A DNA stretch of 64,000 nucleotides, from contig NC_088106.1 of the NCBI RefSeq assembly GCF_036370855.1, positions 31,510,501-31,574,500 of the forward strand. Direction: 5' to 3'. Of this stretch, positions 24,901-37,830 are shown piece after piece (positions within the stretch are counted from its first letter, which is position 1; the number at the start of each line of letters is the position of its first letter). The position numbers and the translations under genes are program-made. This stretch comes from Dromaius novaehollandiae (lineage: Eukaryota > Chordata > Aves > Casuariiformes > Dromaiidae). The notes below the pieces were generated by a model. That model was given only the letters and a program-made list of their open reading frames with translations, did no database searches and was not told the origin of the DNA.

Positions 24901-27900
24901 ATCAATTGCTTGAGGGTCACTTCTTTTAGTGTAACTAGTCCCCAGAGAAGTCCCTACCTCTTTGTAGGTGCAAGCACAGACCCAGCATCCTTAACCCAGA
25001 CGTCCTGGTTGGGCTGCCCAGGTTTCCTACAAGCCTTTCTGCTATGAAGAGCCACAGGGCAGAGCAATCCCAACCTCCGTCCTTTTTCTTTGCCTGGATT
25101 CCTGCAGCTGCGAGGACAAGGGTAGCTCACATTATGTGATGCGAATAACCACAAGGTGAAAAGCACATTCCTCCGGGACCAGGGACTGTTCTTAGACTGT
25201 AGGAATCAAATATGATATGACAAAATTATACCTGATACAAAGGGAGCAATGTGTTATTCAGACACCTGGCACTTTCAAAGCAGGATGTCACCATTTAGAA
25301 AGTGTCCAAGAGGGAACAGCCGGACCCGTAGGTGTGTAATAGCTGCACAAAAAGCCCATGTGATTTAGGAAAATGCCACATTTTAGGAAGATGAAAAGAT
25401 ACAGCTGAACTGAGTCTGTGCAGATGAATCACAGGGGTTTAGGGAACATACTAATGGTTGTTTAAACTAATCTGTAAAGCTTGGATCAGTTCCGGCAGAC
25501 GTTTGGGTGCTGTAGGAGTATCGCTCCATCCTTCTAGCTCTGCCGCTTATTCCCAGGCTTCTCCCACCAACGCCAGCAGAAACGGCGGCTGAGCAGAGAC
25601 CTGAAACAAACACCACAACACCACTGGTGCAAGTGGGTGTCTCTCCGCAGGGTCTTTTTCCCTGAAACAGCAGGTGCGGAAGGGCCCATGCTGTGGCCGA
25701 AGGGTCTCCCTGCAGAGCCAAGCCAGGCAGATGTTGCGTGGGCCGACATGGAGACTCTTGGCTTGCAAGACACAGCAGGCTTTGTGCCTCTAAAATGAGG
25801 GTCTTTAGTTTTGGAAAAGGAAGAAAGGGGCCCACTGGCAGGTGCCTCAGGCTGGAGCACCAAAGCACATATTGGCCAGCTTGGTATATTGGTGTGAGCT
25901 GAGCTTTGCTGGGACAGCCTTCACCCAGGATCTGGAGACCTGCGGAGCCCATGGGGAAGCACAGAGGAGACGGTTGCCACATGGAGCAGGTGTACTGGGG
26001 CTGACCTGCATTTGCACTCGTTAATGAGGGAAAGGCCTTGTTTTTGGAGTGCCTGATCCACAAGAGCAATTTTCCACTCCTGTTTGTGACTGACAGACTT
26101 TCTGCTTCAGCACTCTGCTACGTCGTTTAGGGCACGAGGGAGATGAGGAGCGACGAAGCTGAGGCAGTGCAAGATGTAGCCATCCCCAAAGCACATCTGT
26201 CCTTGGTCATGAGAGGATGCTCTTGTCCACATGTTTTTTGCTCAGGGCTCAGCCATTGCACTACCCTTCAGATGTGAATGTCACTGGTGAGATGAGCTGT
26301 TCTGAGCACCAGAAGAGGAACAGGCAGCGAGGATGGTGCCTACATTGCCAGAAGGGCTCCTTGTGCCATGTGGACAAGGAGGTGCAGAAGAACAACCTTT
26401 TGACAGGGCAACCAGGAGACAAAGTTCTGTCCCAGTGCTGTAACAGAGAGGCATCTGGTGCAAGGACTATGATACCAAGAGGGTGATGTGGGTCTGCAAA
26501 GATGCTGACCAGGTTAGTAGAGAGAAGCAACACCGTGAAAGCGGAGGGGACTGGCCCTAGAGAAGTGATTTCTCAGGGGCTGGTTAGCTACACCCACATG
26601 GAGAGCTTCCATAACTGTCACCAGGGTCAAGCACTGGGGCTGGAGCAGAAGCTTGTCACCCTGCTCACCTCGGGCGTTGGCCCCACTCATGGACACTGCC
26701 AAGGGGATGCAAGGTGGTTGCCAGCACTCGGATTTCTGCCAGGGTGAGGTGCCCCGGTGAGGGCAGGGTTGTCTGCAGCAGGTACTTCTCAAAGCATGCT
26801 GCCGCTCCTGAGAGCAAATGCAGGGAACAGCTTTGATGGGGTCCCAGACCCCTTGGCAGGTGCGTACGAAAAGAGTGGCTGGTGGGGCACGTGTGTCCCT
26901 GAATTCGGTGCCGGTGCCGGGAAGCAGGCACAGCTGCCTGGCAGGACCTCTGCAAAGCCGACCTGTTCCCCAAGCTTTGCTGCAAGCAGAGGATGGTCCC
27001 CTGGGTGCTTTGGCCTCTCTTCAGTGAGTGAGACTAAATTAGCCTCATTAGAAACCTTCTCAGGCTGAGTAATCTGAACAGCCAGGCTGCAGGAGACACC
27101 AAGGGGTCTCTGCTGGGGCAGAGCTGGCTGGGAGGTCTCACCCATGGCAGGCCTCACCGTGCCCGCTGGTAAGGACACCGGCAGCTCACAAGTTCGAAAA
27201 AGCTTTATGGCACTGATCCTGCACACACCTGCAGACGCCCTCAGCTCTATGTCTGCAAGTGGCCCTCCTGCCTCCAGCACTAAATGCCAGGTATGCAAGG
27301 ACAGATGTGCCAAACTGGAAGGTCAGGTACGCACTAAAATTTGCCCTCGCTGGTGCTGGTTTTTATGCAGATATTACTCAGTTATAAGGATCTCTTCAAA
27401 CTGCTTTCTCATTTTTTTTTCTTTTTCTTTTTTTTTGTTTCTGTCCGAGGGCTGGTCTGAACGTGCAGTCTTCTGCCATGCAGGCTGGAACGCTCTTCGG
27501 CGAGAGTGATAAGAAGAATCGTTTTAAGTGTATACTTCATTAAATCCCTTAAACTCCTGAATTAAAATACGGATGTAGGATTTAAGTTTGAAGGTTTTGA
27601 AGCAGATATTTTTCTTATACATCATCATTCATGTCATGATTCTAAAATATTTTGAAGGGCTGTATAAATAGCCTTTTGATCACCTTTTCTCAGTTGGCTT
27701 CTGCTTCCTTGTATTTCACAATTGCCACGCTGAAGAGAAACGCACACATCACTTGGGAACCTGTTTTTACTTTCACCAGGCCTAAGTGTCTGTGCTCTTG
27801 ACAGTGTTTCCAAGAAAGATGCTGTCAAGAATGCTTACGCACGTGCAAAGTTATGCACAAACTCAGATCCTTTGCCGAATTTCACATTTGCCAGATAGAA

Positions 27901-30900
27901 GGCCTCCACAATAAACATTGCTGTACTGCAGCACTTGATCACCTCCAGTCAACAACATCTATCTGCCATCAAAGTTTCCCCTTGCAATTTTTGGAGCTAG
28001 TTATCCTCTGACTCGAGTTGCAGATTTTTGTGGGCTGGTTTGGTCGCTGCAGATCCCCTGCTGCGTCCCTGCAGTTTCGTGTCGGTGGCTGCTCTCTGCT
28101 TTAGGTTGATGGTGTTGCAATGTTGCAGAAAACGTTCTCATTGAATGAGCAGAAATGAAGTGCCCATGGAGGTGCATTGAGCCCTGTTTTGCCCAAAATG
28201 CCCTACAAAGAAGTCCAGGGACCTTCGAGACTTCTCTCACAGCCTGGATGCAGTTGCCCTAATAACCTGGGTTTGCCTCATGCTAGGTCACGCTGCTCTA
28301 CAGAAGCCTGTCCTGCTGATGTTGTCCTGGTGCTACCGGGGTGGACCCCCACTGCAGTAGTGCTCTGTTTTGAACCTCATTTTAGATGCATGTGTGTGTG
28401 TATGTACACATACATTTTTCCTTAATTATTGGAGAAGACAGTTCTGGTCTTGGAGCACCTGCCCTCCTGCAAAATCTGATGCAAGTCCTGACCTTCCCTG
28501 CAACACCACATGGTTCCTTGGGAATAGCACAGCGTCCGCGAGGAGCTCTCAGAAGACAGCTGATCCATCGTCCCCCCACCCAGCCTCGCTGGCACACCAG
28601 TGGCAAGGGTTTCATGCTGCAGGACCCAGCTGGCCTGGTGGGCACCCCCAATGATGGATCGCTGCTGCTGGAGGGCTCCGCACCCCAATTTGTGCCAGTG
28701 TGTGGCACCCAGGCTCTGCTTTTCTGCATAAGGTACCTTTTGCTGGGGAACATCCTCTTCTCCTGGCCAGAGCCTTGGTGGAGCCGAGCAGGAGAGAGAG
28801 CAGAGGGAAATCCTGGGGACACATCTGGCTTAGCTAGTCGTAAATGGGGAATCTCCTCTGTAGGTCGTAGCAGGGGGTCCATGTGGCCTGCAGGGAAACC
28901 CCTGGAGCCTCTCCTAAGGGAAGAGCTGGGGTGTGGTGGCCAGCGCGGGGCACGGATCAGTGGCCTGAATAGATCGCTTCCTAGCCCTGCCTGCGCAAAC
29001 GTGGGATGGGTTAAGAGGAAAAAGCTTTGGCCCAGCCTGCCTGTGATGGCATCAGGCCGTGTGTGGCAGAGGAGCTGAGAGGGCATGTGGTGCGTGGCCC
29101 GAGGGGAAGGGTGAGTTTGCAGGGCCACGGCGTGCATGGGTGGTGGTTTCCTGAGCATCAGTCAGACACACTCAGACTGCCAGGACAAAATTGTTGGCAC
29201 CAAACCTCAGACACATTACGGGGAACTACAGCGTGCTCTGGGCAATCGTTGTGTCAAATCCATAACTCCCAGCACGTGAAACGGGAATTTTAATGACATT
29301 TTCAGTGCAGAGAGAGGCAAAAAGCAAGCCAGAAGCTGGTTCCCACCTTGAGGATGTTTGGGTGTTACTGAACAAGTTGGGGCGACTTAGGGGGAATCAT
29401 TCAGTGTGCCCCCAAATTCTCCTGCCCACCACAAGGCTCCCAAGGGACAACTGCGAAAGAGAGGTGGGCGACTGACCAGGGGAAGGTGCTCTGGGGTCTG
29501 CACCCTAAAAACGGTGGCCAAAAGCCAGAGGCCGGGGCAGCTCTGACGCTCACGGAGGTTTTTAAAGCTACGTAAAGAGTATGTTTCTATTAAAAGACCT
29601 TCTGGGTCTAAGATGTGAATCCACAACCGCAGCCAGCCAGCTTGTCTCAGTTTCAGCTTAAAAACCTCTGCCGTCGGGCTGCCTGGGCTAGTGTAGCAGC
29701 CACTGGGAGATGAGGAACATTTGCCATATGCTGAGGGATTACTGTATAAAAACGAGATGCTTGGCTGCACTCCAAGGTACAAGGTTTCCAAATAGAGTCT
29801 GAATCCTGGACAGAAAAGTTCCAACTAAATATAGCCATGACAGTCTCAGAGTTGACTTTTTTTGTTGTTGTTGAGTTCACTTAAAATAGCCTGGCAGCGG
29901 GTTTTTGCCCTTTCGGTGAGGAGGCAGGTAAAGGCATGTTTACAAATGGAGGTACAAGCAAAACAAGTTGGTGGGACGAGGAATCTCACCCTTTTCTTCC
30001 ATCCGCTCGGGGATGCTCTCCCAGCACGGGAAGGGCAGACGGGGCAGTTTGTCCCTCCTGGGCTGCCTCCACCGCACAATGAAGAGGAGGAGGAGGAAGG
30101 CCCAGGGCTTCCTTTAAGCTCTGCATAAAGTGAGGCAGACTGACATAAATGCTGGATTTGCCGAAGCGGTATTTTTGGAGGATATTCATCCAGGTGCTCC
30201 CAGGGCCCCCCTGTCCTGCAGGCCGGAAGGGAGACCTATGGTAGACTCTGCGGGGTCGTAACCAGCCATAAGAAATAACCAGGCTTTTCACTGAAGGTTA
30301 ATCCAGGTTTGCCTGTACTGCCATCAACCTGCCTCCCTCCTCCCCAAACCCAGGAAAGGCAATTCTGGCCTCGTCTTCCTCGTGCCCTGCTCAGGGAAGG
30401 AAGTTTCTGCCCCAAAAGCAAACAGCGTGGCAAGGAAACAGAAAGTGGAGATGAAAGAAGAAAAAAGCAGGTGGCTCAGAAGGAGCGGCTTTGCCCAGCC
30501 ACATGGCTAAAGCTCTCAAGAAATGCAGCGGGCCACTGCGGAGGATGGAAGCAGGATCGTGGCTGTGCGGGAAGATGAGAAAGATTCACCCCGTTTTTAA
30601 TGTTTAATATTCCTGGGCCGGTGGCGCTTGCTGCAGCGGGCAGCCTCCAGCCGGGCGAGGAAGGGGAAGTCAGTGGGTGCCAAGAAAGGTGAGGAACACG
30701 GCACCTGCAGAAAGGATGAAGCTTTTGAGTGGACTCAATTCTCACATAACAACTTAAAAAGAAGAAACTTTTCAGGGCGATTTCAGCAGAGCTTGTCACA
30801 TTCAGGGGCTGCTGAGAGCTGGAATTAGAAACCAGACTGCAGTGGGGACTGGAGACGGAGAACAAGTCTGCCAGAAGATGGTGTTTTAACTTAGAAAAGG

Positions 30901-32100
30901 CGATTTGGATTTGCTGGGCTGCTGGTCCGGATCACACATTTTTGAGATGTGGGCTGCATTACTCAGCCGTAGACCCGCTGGCAAACGCAGGAACGAAATC
31001 AAAGACCAATGCCAAGACGGAGCCTGCAAAACGCAGAGCGATGGGTTTGCAGAGGCACTGCACAAGCAGCGCAACGGTCCGACTGCATCACCAGCAAACC
31101 GAGCCCTCGGCACGCTCTTGCTTTTGGCCAGAGTGACTCTATTCACAGGAAGTGAACGATTTTACAGAAGTCTGCAGAAAAAGAAAAAAAAACCCATAAA
31201 TATCTGGGACAGGAAAGCGGTTGTCGGATGCACTCTTCATGCTGAGTGCTGCAGCGCAAACGAAGAACTGTTTGGAGGAAGCATTCAAGAGAAAGTTGAG
31301 TGAACTCGTAGCTTGAAACACAAACAGGATCACCAGTACTCATGAGCCAGCCACTTCTGCCCGAGGCAACAGGACGCTGAAACTTCGTTGAAGGCTTGGC
31401 TGAGAAGATTCCCAGCAAACAGAAAGCAAGACACCAAAATCTGTGATACTGTCAATAAATTTAATGAGAAAAGGGACATGAGGCAAGCTGCCTGCACATG
31501 TGTTGGCTTGCACAAAACCCACAAGAGCTTTCTCGCACCTCTGCATTGTAGGCAATGTTTTATTGAAGGGTTCACAGTTTCTATGGCAGGTGATAGGAAT
31601 ATAAATTACCCACGTGCTGGATACGAGGGCAGCCCTAGAAAACAGCGGGCGTTTGAGAACGGGAAGTATCGAACAATCTGAAGTTGTCCGAAAGAAAAAA
31701 CCTTCAGCTCCAGTGTTGGAACTGGGGATAGGGCTGGTTGTAAATTCTTAGAAAAAAGGCAGAAAAGCAGCCCGAGGTGTGAATCCCTCCACAGGAATGA
31801 GGAGCTGCCTGGAGGGAGAAGCCTGGCTCTGCAAAATTAGTGTTCCTAAACAACGGCATTGGGGAGGTCGGCAACAACGGGGGCGGGACAGCTAATAATA
31901 ACAAATAGTGCCAGAGTTATACCTTACATAGATAAAACCACTGCTGGACTCAGCTTTCTAAAAGCCCAGGGAAAAGCTTTTGTTTAATTTATGGGGCTCG
32001 GGCTATATTTAGCCAGCAGATCCTTGGGGTTTTATCTGGGATCGCTGCTCCACGCAAGCAGCTGGAACATTTTAATTGTTTGCTGCGGGGTTTGTTTTTC
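15966..32100. other. Large intergenic stretch, no gene recognised
   Basis: About 16 kb without a supportable exon. It has scattered T-rich and C-rich homopolymers (for example 18858-18880 and 27409-27440) and a short TG/TA-rich run at 28388-28415. Islands of unique AT-richer sequence, for example 20800-20960, resemble conserved noncoding elements more than exons. I saw no tRNA, no LTR pair and no intact transposon. Confidence 0.45.
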
Positions 32101-33300
32101 TGGAAAGGGGAAAAAAGAAAGCAGGTGCTCGGCTCGGACGCTGCCGGCCTCCTGGCACCCTCCGCGGTGATTCACGGCGAGGGGAAAAACAACGGGAGGA
32201 GCAGGAGGAGGATGCTAAAACGCAGGAGCCCGTGGCAGAGCAGCACTCACCGCCGTGCTTGGGGGCCAAAGGCGGTCCCAGGACCCCAGAGAGGCTCTGG
32301 GGGCACGAGGGCGTCGAGAGGGTCCCCCCGTTTCTACAGCCGACCAGGGTGCACGGGGGACCCCACGTGTCCTCAGTGAGCTGCCTGTCGTGGCCGGCCT
32401 CCACGGGCCTTGGGGCGGCTTTTTGCCCTCTCGGGGGCCCTTTCGGGTCCAGCACGGGGCGGGAATTTTCAGGGTGAGCCCCTGGCACCCGCCGGCACCT
32501 CCAGCCCCTTTTGGAGGGTGGCAATTGGTGTGGCAGGAGCGGGGGGGTTTACAAACCAGCTCGGCCCGTGGCCGCAGGATGAGCCCCATCTGCCGCTCCT
32601 CTCGTTGCTACAGCAATTTAAAAATAGCCGGCCTGGTCCAGCGAGGGGAGATCATTGCCTTTTTCCAGGAAAGTGAGAAATGCTGCTCCGGGCCCTGGGA
32701 ACGCAGCCGGCTTTGGTGGGGGTTTTATTTGTCAGGAAAGCCCTTCGGTATCTGCCTCGTGCGGGGAAGTGAGAGGAACCATCTGCTCCGGGGGGAAGCG
32801 CGGTGTTTACACCTCTGCACGCCAGCCAGGGCAGAGACGGGCTCGCCGCGCAGCTCTTCCCCCAGCTCCCGTCGCGCCGCGGGGACCGCGGCACCGCTCG
32901 GCCCCGATGATTAATGCAGAGGTCTCCGTTTAGAAAAACACCCTCTGCGCCGCGCCGGGAACTCCCGCGGCAGCTCGGAAATTCCCCCTCTCGCCCGCGG
33001 CTGACACGAGCCAGCGCGGCGGGATGGCGGCAGGGAGAGCCGCGCGCCCGAGGCGGCGAGGGGGCTCGCTCCAGCATCCCCCCAAAACGCTGCCTTCCCC
33101 CAGCGCTTCGGCACTGCGTGCCCAGCAGAGCCCTGACGCCCGGGCTCGGTCCACCCTCGTCCCCGGCAGCGAAGGCCGCGCAGGAGGGCACAGCCGGTCC
33201 CGAGAGCCCAGGTCGGCACGTGGGGCCACGTCTTCGACTTAGCTGCGCCCCGGTAAAGCAGTCGCCTCCCTCCGTACGCAAGCAGAGGTGTCCGTTAGGA
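32100..33300. promoter_or_regulatory. CpG-rich patch, unassigned
   Basis: GC- and CpG-enriched sequence, densest at 32840-33240. ORFs open on both strands are uninformative. No splice-framed exon or homologous protein was recognised. Confidence 0.3.
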
Positions 33301-33531
33301 AGCTGCAAGCTAACGAGACGGAAAGGGGGCAATTAAAAGCAAAATGAAGCAACTCGGACACACGTGCACCCAAGAGAAGCTTGCTCAGGCTTCCTCCGGA
33401 CGGGCACCGAGGGTGCAGGCACGGCCCGTGTCTGCTGGCGCTGACGTCTGAAGGGCTTGGGGGGACCTGGGGTTGGGATTGAAGGGAAACCTTTGAAGAA
33501 AAACAGGAAAAAGCAACCAGTTTTGACCTTA

Positions 33532-33548
33532 CATATATATATATTTTT
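33532..33548. repeat. Short (TA)n microsatellite
   Basis: An alternating AT run of about eight repeats followed by a T/C-rich tract. Confidence 0.6.
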
Positions 33549-33845
33549 TTCTTTCTCTTTTTCTCCCTCAGAGTAAATCTTTTTCATCTGGGTCCCCCCC
33601 CCGACAGAAACAAGCCGCGGGTCTTGTGCGGGGAGCCCAGCTGCCTCCCCTCGCCACCACGGGCCGGCCAGCGTGCCGAGCTAATTTTATCCTCCGCGGC
33701 CCCCCCATCTCCTGGAGATTGTCCTGTTGCAGCCAGCGAGTGCTAGAAAATAGCACATCGCCCACTCATCCAGCCTCCTTCTTCAAGGAAAATATTTATA
33801 TTATGCCAAAGAGAGGGTTTCCATGGCAGTGATGACTTTAGCACT

Positions 33846-33876
33846 GTTGCCTTGGTAACCACTTGAGGCCATCTTG
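33846..33876. promoter_or_regulatory. RFX X-box and YY1-like motif cluster
   Basis: GTTGCCTTGGTAAC at 33846-33859 is a near-palindromic full X-box, the binding site of RFX factors that control ciliary and some neuronal genes. Eight bases further on, GGCCATCTTG (33867-33876) is the reverse complement of CAAGATGGCC, the YY1 core. The cluster sits in an AT-richer island next to a CpG-rich stretch (33920-34400), an arrangement typical of promoters or promoter-proximal enhancers. No transcript could be assigned. Confidence 0.5.
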
Positions 33877-33919
33877 AACCGTTTGAAATTACCCTTCCTA
33901 GACAAATAAGGACAGCGTG

Positions 33920-34400
33920 CGGACAGGCCCCGCTAGCGCCCGCGGGACTAAGAGATGCACCCTTCGCGGCCTCGCGCGGCGGCTTTTTCCTCTCCCCTCC
34001 GGCCAGCTTGCTGCGTTTGCACCTTGCCTGCCCCGGCGGGTGCCCTCTGCCCGGCAGCATCCACCCGCGGGTGTCCCAGCGGGGCGAGACGGGGAAAGGT
34101 CCGGCTGGCGCTGGTCTGAGCAAGGGGGCAGGCAGAGGGGCACGTGCAGCCCCGGCGCTGCTGGAAACACGAGCGATTCAGCGCAAGCTGCCTCCTGCCT
34201 CCGCCGGCGCCCGCCGTCACCGCGGTGCCGTTTGCGGTGCAGGCCGGGCACGGCTCGGAAGGCGTGAAGGAGCCACCTCCTCCCCGGGAGGCAGCGACAG
34301 GCGCAGGGACATCGCAAACAGCCCACTGGGCTTCCCCCCAGGTCCTGCCGCATCGCTGGAGGCCGCTCGGGAGCCCCCACCGGTGCCTTACGCCCGCAAG
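33920..34400. promoter_or_regulatory. CpG-rich patch beside the X-box cluster
   Basis: CpG-enriched sequence immediately right of the RFX/YY1 motif pair. It could be the promoter island of an unannotated transcript. ORFs on both strands carry no recognisable domain. Confidence 0.35.
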
Positions 34401-37400
34401 GCTTTGGCAGGCCACCTTCCCCAGCCAGCGCCTGACCAGATGTCTCTGCAGAGACCCTCCTGCTGGGTCTTCGCTAGCGTAACAGGTTGTCTCTGCTGGA
34501 GACCCACAAGCAATTTCACCTATCGCTGGAGGAACGTGGGTCCAGGGCATGCGATGCCAAATGGCTGCAGTGATGCTTCCAGGTGCCAGCTAACTCCTGA
34601 GGGCCACCAATGCCTCCCCGGCCACATAGGGCCTGTCCAGCCTCAAGCGTCAGCTGCTTTCAGGGGAACACACAGGTCCCATGTCTTTTTGACAGCCCCT
34701 ACGTGCAAAGAGCTCCATGTTGTTCCCAAGATGCTGCCAAAATCTGAACCTCCTGGCAGGACTGTCTGCTGGCGTCAGATCGCTCATCTGGGCTGGCAAA
34801 ATTAGCAGAGGGCCATCCCCTCCTCTGCATCATTTGCCTCCTGCGTGGATCATTCCCCAGGTCCCATGGTTTAGTTGACCTGATGCTAACATTCGTTCAC
34901 TGTCCAAGTCTGCAGGAACTCTGTCACCAGCTTCTTGGCCATCTGGCTCTCAAGGACACAAGGAATATGTCAAGGAATATGAAGCTTTCAGAACAGACAG
35001 ACCATGAGCTCCAAAATGAAGCTGTCAGTGGCAGGTGCAGCCAGCTACGTTGCGTGTTCAAGCTACAGGATCATTTTTTCAGATTTTTGTCTTCTGGTTT
35101 GCTCAAAAAATATTAGTCGTCTTCTTAATTTATTTTAGGTCAATCCAAAAAACATTTTCTTCCTCCTCCCAGAACTGCCTCCACATTGGAAAGTCAGTTA
35201 TTCACCAAGCCAGAGCTCTGCCCTCTGCACCCAGGCTAATCTCTGTAACTCATCTTCTGCGCTGAGATGCTGCTGTCTGCCCACATCCCTCCTGCCCAGC
35301 CTCCTGCCTCCCTGTCCACATCAGTCCCTTCGCACTGCCGCTGCTGGCATGCCTGTCCCTGAGCAGCGAGCTCTGGTCTGCTCCTTCCTGCCCCCATTTG
35401 AGGACCCTCGTGCTATTTTTGCCTGGCTGCTGCCTCATCTCCTCCTCTCGCTCCACACTCTTCTCTCCCCTTCGCCATGCTGCTACCTCTCCTACTGCAC
35501 TGGCCCAACAAAGCGATCTCCACGCATCCCACTGCACACATTTCTGCTCACAGAGCTGTCAGGGAGCTGTTTGCCCTCTGCTCCTTGGCTTGTTGTACAG
35601 GAAAAAAACATTAAAATCCCCACTCTGCTCTGTGTTTATTTAATGTCTCTGGACCTCTCCACAACACCCAGGGAAAGCTGCCCTGCTCCATCCCCAAGAC
35701 GGTTAACATGCCACAGTCCCTCACTGCTTTACGTTCAGCAGATCCATCTAGAGCATCCCCAGATCACCCACGGCCATATCAACTAGGACCAACTTCGCTG
35801 GTTTTGTCACGGAGAAACAGCCACGTGGCAGTCTGTCCCTCCACGTCATCCCAAGTGCGCACCAAGACTCAGCGCTGGAGCTCGGGTACCTCATGTCTCC
35901 CTGGAGAAGAGCAGTCCCACACCAGGCGCTGCTCACGTGCCCCACAGAGGCACAAGGGGCATTTCACGGGCGAGATAAGGACAGACTAAAGAGGCTCAGC
36001 ATGTGACACTGCCCAGGGACTTGCAGCCACCCATCTGGCTGAAAAAGACTGTGTTCAGAATTAGCCTGGCCTGGGGGCTTGACTTTGCATGTAAGCCTTG
36101 ATGTCAAACCAGCTTCTTAGCAGTGTGGTTTCAGCCATCCCTGTGACAGCACAAGAGCAGCTCCCAGTGCGGACACGGTAACCCGCATTACCCACACATC
36201 CTGAGAAGCAGGATTTCAAGCAGGGCTGGGTGCACTACTGGGGACAGCAGTTTTGCCCTGGTGCTGCCAAGAAGCCTGAGTCCACATACTGATGCTCTCA
36301 CCCAAGGGATTTGAGGTAAAACAGGAGGGACTGGGTCACAGAGCAGCCAGGCCACCCGCCACACACAAGCAGCTTTTCAGCCCTCCTCACAGTGGCAGCA
36401 GGAAGCTTTTGGAGTCTGCTTTGCTGCACATGAATCAAGCGGTGCAGAACTCTCTGGCTCCAGCACAGGAAAACACTTAAGTATATTCTTGACCTGCAGC
36501 ATGTGAAAAGCCCGATTACACCAATGGAACTTCTCACATGTTCAAAATTGAATGCATGCTATGCATGGTGGGATTAAGACCAGCAGCCTTCTGTCTTGGC
36601 CCCAGGGTGAGACCCTAATGCCCTGGGACAGTTTGGGGGTTCAGCGTGGTAAGCTGGAGCGTGGCGCAGGAGGACCTCCATTTCAGGCTGCAGCAATTCA
36701 AATTCAGATGCAAAAGAAGGTGTGATCCACTTGCCAGGAGAGCAGGTGCCCTCAGATATGCTCATTTGGTAGCCAAGGTGCTTTTGCATCACTCAGACAC
36801 TGCAGGCCAAGCCGGCTCTCCTTATACAAGACTTTCCCCTTCATCCCTAGCTTCTCCTCCCTCAGCCCAACCTTCAGCTGACAGACCCCCCTGCTTCCCC
36901 TTTGCAGAAGTCAGAGGCTGTCCCGGCAAGCCAGAGCCCTCTCCCAAAGCTTGCTCTTGCATCGAGGCTTTGGCACCATCCTGTGGCCGTTCCACCTCGC
37001 CGGCAGCAGTGTGCCACCATGCGAGGCCACATCTGCTCCGGCCTCTCTGGGGAGACATCCAGGCCAGCAGCAGGGCAGGCGGAGGAGTAGGACGGGCACG
37101 AGCAGCGCCTTCTGCTCCTGCTGGTGCGGTTGCAGGGAAGGCAGCACCGTGTCCGCGCATTGGGTGTGGTACAGCTGTTTCCGGCGGGTGCTGAGGATAT
37201 ATCTCAGCGCTGGACGGGGAGATGCTGAGCAGATGCTTTCTGCTAGTCTCCTCCGCTCTCCAGAAGCAAACGCTCCCAGCGTTACCCTTCCTTCCAGCTG
37301 CACTGGCTGACTGTTCCTACAAGTTGCTTGTGACTGCAAGGAAAAATAAATATAAATGGGGAATGCAATTGTTCCATTTACTGATAAACCTGAGCAATTT

Positions 37401-37830
37401 GATCCTAAACCGAAGTGTCCGGAGGGCTCTGGTATGCTCCCTGCACGGAGCTGCTCACTGGTCGCCGTGTGGATGAATCTTGGGGGCCTCCCTGCAGCTC
37501 CACGCAACCTTGGGGCTGGCTGTCGTCACGACGCTGCTGTGCCACCGCCGGGAGATTTTACCGGCGGGGAGACGGGAGCCCTGACAAACCCCATGGCCTT
37601 GGGGGGTGGCCTTGGCCGGGGTGGCTGGTGTGTGCAGGTCCCCAGAAGCGTGGGGGGCAGCAGGTGGCCCAAGCAGAGCTCAGGAGCCCCACTGGAGCCC
37701 CGCGACCTGCAACCCGCCACGGACCCAGGGGAATGTCCCAGGGTGACATGCCTGGAGACCATGTCCCCCAAGATGGTGTTTCTTCACCGTTCCTTTCCAC
37801 GGCGGCGGGTCGCCCTGCGACGTGGCAGGA
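34401..37830. other. Intergenic, no gene recognised
   Basis: Unique sequence between the X-box region and the PTTG1IP promoter. No domain, no repeat family and no plausible exon was recognised. Confidence 0.5.
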
